From: an uncultured Bacteroidales bacterium
GTDB lineage: Bacteria > Bacteroidota > Bacteroidia > Bacteroidales > UBA932
Direction: 5' to 3'
DNA length: 8,969 nt
Assembly (NCBI GenBank): GCA_946187365.1
Contig: CAMHRD010000027.1
Coordinates: 1 to 8,969 of the forward strand
In this document: positions 6,774 to 8,969 of the stretch, piece after piece
Position numbering within the stretch: the first letter of the stretch is position 1
Layout of the letters: each line of letters begins with the position of its first letter
Translations under genes and position numbers: made by a program
The notes under the pieces: model-generated
What the model saw: the letters and a program-made list of their open reading frames with translations, nothing else
What the model was told of the DNA's origin: nothing
Databases searched by the model: none

Positions 6774-7273
6774 TACTCCTCGTTTTCAGATTTTTGCTGC
6801 AGATACCACTCAATTCTGCGCACAACTCTCATCACATCTTTTCTCTGCCCCTCAACCTCAACTATTCCGTCTTTCTGAGTAAAAGTAACCTTATCCTCTC
6901 CCAATCTCAGTGCTCTTATGAATGCGCTCTTGTTCTGGAACTTAAGAACGTTAAACTCACTCTCCATAGACTCCTTGTAAACCGGAACAAAGTTCATCTC
7001 TGCCAAAAGGTTTGCAATCTCCTGCCTTCTGGTCTCCAGCTCTCCGCCCAGCGCCAGCTCTCTCTTGCCGTAACCAATTAACGGATAGACACATGAGTAG
7101 GCCAAAAAGAAAATTAATATCTTAGTAAAACTGCCCTGGTCAAAAAGATTCCACGGTTTCATAGCGGCATCATGCTCAGATGTATAGAATACTATGGTGA
7201 TAACTATACAGAACATTATCATCACCAATATCATGCACTTAAGGGCACGAACTATATATTTTCCAACTCCCAT
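6773..7273 (-). CDS. Uncharacterised two-helix membrane protein
   Basis: A 166-residue protein whose family I do not recognise by name. Two hydrophobic segments are clear: about residues 9-30 (CMILVMIMFCIVITIVFY) and about 50-66 (KILIFFLAYSCVYPLIGYG). A short polar loop lies between them. Positive residues before helix 1 (KYIVRALK) and after helix 2 (GKRE) suggest both ends are cytoplasmic. The C-terminal domain (about 80-166) is soluble and charged. It includes NFVPVYKESMESEFNVLKF and VTFTQKDGIVEVEGQRK, which look like a small alpha/beta fold, and a basic helix DVMRVVRRIEWYLQQ. No catalytic motif is visible. The gene ends GAG GAG TAA, overlapping the DUF2007 ATG (TAATG), so the pair is an operon. 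No Shine-Dalgarno sequence precedes its ATG; the leader carries a tandem TGTAACA repeat. Confidence 0.8.
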   Translation of the reverse strand: MGVGKYIVRALKCMILVMIMFCIVITIVFYTSEHDAAMKPWNLFDQGSFTKILIFFLAYSCVYPLIGYGKRELALGGELETRRQEIANLLAEMNFVPVYKESMESEFNVLKFQNKSAFIRALRLGEDKVTFTQKDGIVEVEGQRKDVMRVVRRIEWYLQQKSENEE

Positions 7274-7275
7274 AT

Positions 7276-7291
7276 TGTTACAAATGTTACA
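7276..7291 (-). repeat. Tandem TGTAACA repeat in the leader of the membrane-protein gene
   Basis: Minus-strand reading TGTAACA-TT-TGTAACA (plus strand TGTTACA at 7276-7282 and 7285-7291). Each copy is itself a TGT-N-ACA palindrome, and the copies repeat every 9 bp. The block ends 2 nt before the ATG and lies downstream of the predicted promoter. It could be an operator or a leader element; no regulator can be named from sequence. Confidence 0.6.
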
Positions 7292-7307
7292 TTAAATTTT
7301 CAGATGG

Positions 7308-7315
7308 CAAATTTA
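7308..7315 (-). promoter_or_regulatory. Probable -7 element for the membrane protein/DUF2007 pair
   Basis: TAAATTTG (minus strand) matches TAnnTTTG. Transcription would start near 7302, giving a leader of about 28 nt that includes the TGTAACA repeat. No TTTG is found at the expected -33 distance; that position falls in the opposed -7 box at 7330-7337. Confidence 0.38.
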
Positions 7316-7329
7316 ATCAAATTAATTGC

Positions 7330-7337
7330 TATTTTTG
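7330..7337 (+). promoter_or_regulatory. Probable -7 element for the coiled-coil/hemW operon
   Basis: TATTTTTG matches TAnnTTTG. Transcription would start near 7343, leaving an A-rich leader of roughly 18 nt (…GATAAAACAAACAGAT) before the ATG at 7362, a common Bacteroidota arrangement without Shine-Dalgarno sequence. No good -33 TTTG lies 19-21 bp upstream. Confidence 0.42.
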
Positions 7338-7361
7338 TATAAACCGATAAAACAAACAGAT

Positions 7362-8231
7362 ATGGAAAAGAAACTAAAGATAATAATCGGAGTTATGGCC
7401 GGCGTCATTGTGATTCTTGCCGGTCTGTTGATTGCTCAGCTAAGCAAGAAGACCGCCTATAAGGAGGAGGTTCAAGTGCTTACCATAGACAAGCAGGCTC
7501 TTACGGAGCAGATGACTCAGCTTCAGCAGGATTATGCTAACCTGTCATCTACCAACGATACCATAAACACTCAGCTTCAGATTGAAAGACAGAAGGTTGC
7601 AGACCTTATTGAGAAGGTTAAACGTACGGAGGCATCCAACCAGGCTCAGTTGCGTAAATATGAGAAAGAGTTGGGCACCCTGCGTGCAATTATGAAGAGT
7701 TACATTAAACAGATAGACTCTCTCAACCAGATGAATGTTGCTCTGAAGGAAGAGGTAACAGAGGTAAGAAAGAAGGTTGAGCAGACCACTGCAGAGAACG
7801 TTAAACAGAAGAAGCAGATTGAGGAGCAGGCAAAGAAGTTGGACGAAGGTTCTGCAGTTAAGGGACGCGGCATTACGCTGGCAGGTCTTAACGGCAGAGG
7901 CAGCGAGACCAACCGCTCTTCCAGAGTTAATCAGTTCCGCACAAACCTCTCACTCATTGAGAATTCCATTGCTCAGACAGGTGCAATGACGGTCTATGTG
8001 AGAATCAAAGATCCGGAGGATATTCTGATGACGGACGGCAGCCAGCAGGTATTCACATGCGGCGGTCAGCAGCTCATCTACTCCGCAGCCCGCGAGGTTG
8101 ATTACCAGGGAGAAGAGTTGGATGTAAGCATCTACTTCACCCCTGGAGTTGAACTCTCAAGAGGAACATACACCGTTGAGGTTTACACCAACAGAGGCAA
8201 GATTGGAACAGCAGAACTCTATCTGAAATAG
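7362..8231 (+). CDS. Membrane-anchored coiled-coil protein with C-terminal beta domain
   Basis: A 289-residue protein I cannot assign to a named family. A single N-terminal transmembrane segment (IIIGVMAGVIVILAGLLIAQL, about 7-27, after the basic MEKKLK) fits an uncleaved anchor, with the rest outside the cytoplasm. Residues about 33-162 are a long Gln/Glu/Lys-rich coiled coil of heptad character (TEQMTQLQQDY, NTQLQIERQKVADLIEKV, KEEVTEVRKKVEQ). A Gly/Ser/Arg-rich linker follows (163-190: GRGITLAGLNGRGSETNRSS). The last part (about 205-289) reads as beta strands (GAMTVYVRIKDPED, ELDVSIYFTPG, GTYTVEVYTNRGKIGTAELYL), suggesting an Ig-like domain. The coiled coil can draw spurious SMC-type annotation; there is no ATPase motif. 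The ATG at 7362 is preferred over an in-frame TTG at 7326, which would put transcribed promoter sequence inside the gene. hemW follows after 5 nt. Confidence 0.8.
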   Translation: MEKKLKIIIGVMAGVIVILAGLLIAQLSKKTAYKEEVQVLTIDKQALTEQMTQLQQDYANLSSTNDTINTQLQIERQKVADLIEKVKRTEASNQAQLRKYEKELGTLRAIMKSYIKQIDSLNQMNVALKEEVTEVRKKVEQTTAENVKQKKQIEEQAKKLDEGSAVKGRGITLAGLNGRGSETNRSSRVNQFRTNLSLIENSIAQTGAMTVYVRIKDPEDILMTDGSQQVFTCGGQQLIYSAAREVDYQGEELDVSIYFTPGVELSRGTYTVEVYTNRGKIGTAELYLK

Positions 8232-8236
8232 TCTGG

Positions 8237-8969
8237 ATGGCCGGAATATATCTGCACATCCCTTTTTGCAACTCTAAGTGTATTTATTGCGGCTTCTATT
8301 CTGTTGTAGGCAGAGAGATTAGAGAGAAATTCGTTCCTGCGTTAAGAAGAGAAATCTCCTTGCGCAGGAACTTTTTTAATACCCTCCCAAAAGAGCAGCA
8401 GGTAATCAAAACCCTTTATATAGGAGGCGGCACACCATCCGTTCTGCCCACTGCAACCCTCAATGAAATTGTAACGCTTTTAAAGGAAAATTTCATCTTC
8501 CACGATAGTTATGAGTTCACGGTTGAAGTGAACCCTGATGATGTGACAAAGGAGTATGCAGAGGGGCTTAAGGGGCTGGGAGTGAACAGAGTGAGCATGG
8601 GAGTGCAATCATTTGAGGATGCCCACTTAAGGTGGATGGCAAGACGCCATACGGCAAAGCAGGCAGAGGAGGCCTTTGCAATTTTAAGAGATGCCGGCAT
8701 TAAAAATATAAGTGCAGATTTAATATTCGGCTTTCCACTTTTGAGTATGGCGCAGTGGGAGAGCAATCTTAAAAAACTTACCTCACTCTCTCCGGAACAT
8801 ATCTCCGCATACCAGCTCTCAATAGATGAAAACACCGCCCTTGAAAGGCTTGCAGCAAAGGGGCATTTCATTCCTGCAGATGAAGCGGCCTGCTCCGTGC
8901 AATACTCTATGCTACAGAGTCTTCTGAAGGAGGCGGGATATGAGCAGTATGAGATATCCAACTATGCAA
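8237..8969 (+). CDS. hemW: HemW radical-SAM heme chaperone (N-terminal 244 codons, cut by the window edge)
   Basis: The protein opens MAGIYLHIPFCNSKCIYCGF. C11, C15 and C18 form the CxxxCxxC that binds the radical-SAM [4Fe-4S] cluster. Further HemN/HemW-family motifs follow in order: YIGGGTPS (61-68), EVNPDD (97-102), RVSMGVQSF (118-126), RRH (136-138), the SADLIFGFP segment (about 159-167) and YEQYEISNYA at the window end. HemW lacks true coproporphyrinogen oxidase activity in studied cases; it binds heme and delivers it to acceptors in the cytoplasm. HemW normally runs to about 375-380 residues, so roughly the last third is outside the window. The residue after the third cysteine is Gly where HemW usually has Asp, a minor deviation. 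The start lies 5 nt after the coiled-coil gene stop, so it is probably the second gene of that operon. HemN is less likely, since the start is HemW-type (cluster at residue 11) and the motif lacks the fourth HemN cysteine. Confidence 0.9.
   Translation, partial: MAGIYLHIPFCNSKCIYCGFYSVVGREIREKFVPALRREISLRRNFFNTLPKEQQVIKTLYIGGGTPSVLPTATLNEIVTLLKENFIFHDSYEFTVEVNPDDVTKEYAEGLKGLGVNRVSMGVQSFEDAHLRWMARRHTAKQAEEAFAILRDAGIKNISADLIFGFPLLSMAQWESNLKKLTSLSPEHISAYQLSIDENTALERLAAKGHFIPADEAACSVQYSMLQSLLKEAGYEQYEISNYA

Noticed and set aside
7326..7361. A TTG start for the coiled-coil protein
   Set aside because: It lies within the -7 box (7330-7337), and the ATG at 7362 directly precedes the basic MEKKLK and the transmembrane anchor.
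8509..8961. A 150-codon open frame on the minus strand opposite hemW
   Set aside because: It is antisense to clear hemW motifs, and its composition looks like a shadow of that gene.
1..8969. A search by eye for CRISPR arrays, tRNAs, transposase genes, attachment sites and phage or defence genes
   Set aside because: None was seen; all space is filled by the listed genes and two short intergenic regions.

Overview
The window looks like chromosomal housekeeping sequence from a member of the Bacteroidota, most likely the Bacteroidales. The protein families fit this: a U32 peptidase with a DUF3656-type C-terminus, a roughly 950-residue secreted M16 protein, DUF3109 and DUF2007 proteins, and a Bacteroides-type DNA polymerase III delta' N-terminus. 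The intergenic regions carry TAnnTTTG elements, the -7 box of the Bacteroidetes primary sigma factor, and most starts lack a strong Shine-Dalgarno sequence. No mobile element, CRISPR array, tRNA, rRNA or phage gene was seen. Coding density is very high; the two real intergenic gaps are 122 bp and 88 bp.

Left block, minus strand (1-2967): a secreted TPR-repeat protein, then a U32-family iron-sulfur peptidase/hydroxylase homologue whose ATG overlaps the TPR stop codon (TAATG), then the start of the DNA polymerase III delta' gene, which leaves the window at base 1. These three genes read as one operon. A good promoter (TTTG, 20 bp, TAATTTTG) lies upstream of the TPR gene.

Middle block, plus strand (3090-6521): a 947-residue secreted M16 (insulinase/PqqL-like) protein followed after 3 nt by a cysteine-rich DUF3109 protein. 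The M16 protein has lost the HxxEH zinc site, so it is predicted to be a pseudo-peptidase. Its two halves also use strikingly different synonymous codons.

Right block: a minus-strand pair (6525-7273) encodes a two-helix membrane protein and a small DUF2007 protein, again joined by a TAATG overlap. It converges on the DUF3109 gene with a 3-nt gap. Divergent from it, on the plus strand, are a membrane-anchored coiled-coil protein (7362-8231) and the first 244 codons of hemW (from 8237), a radical-SAM heme chaperone, cut by the window end.

The two divergent intergenic regions share an architecture: opposed -7 boxes whose upstream elements overlap, and a tandem 7-8 bp repeat with 9-bp period in the leader of the minus-strand gene. 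The strongest candidates for something new are the dead M16 protein with its codon mosaic, the uncharacterised membrane/DUF2007 pair, and the coiled-coil protein upstream of hemW. Nothing here amounts to an obvious new defence or mobile system.
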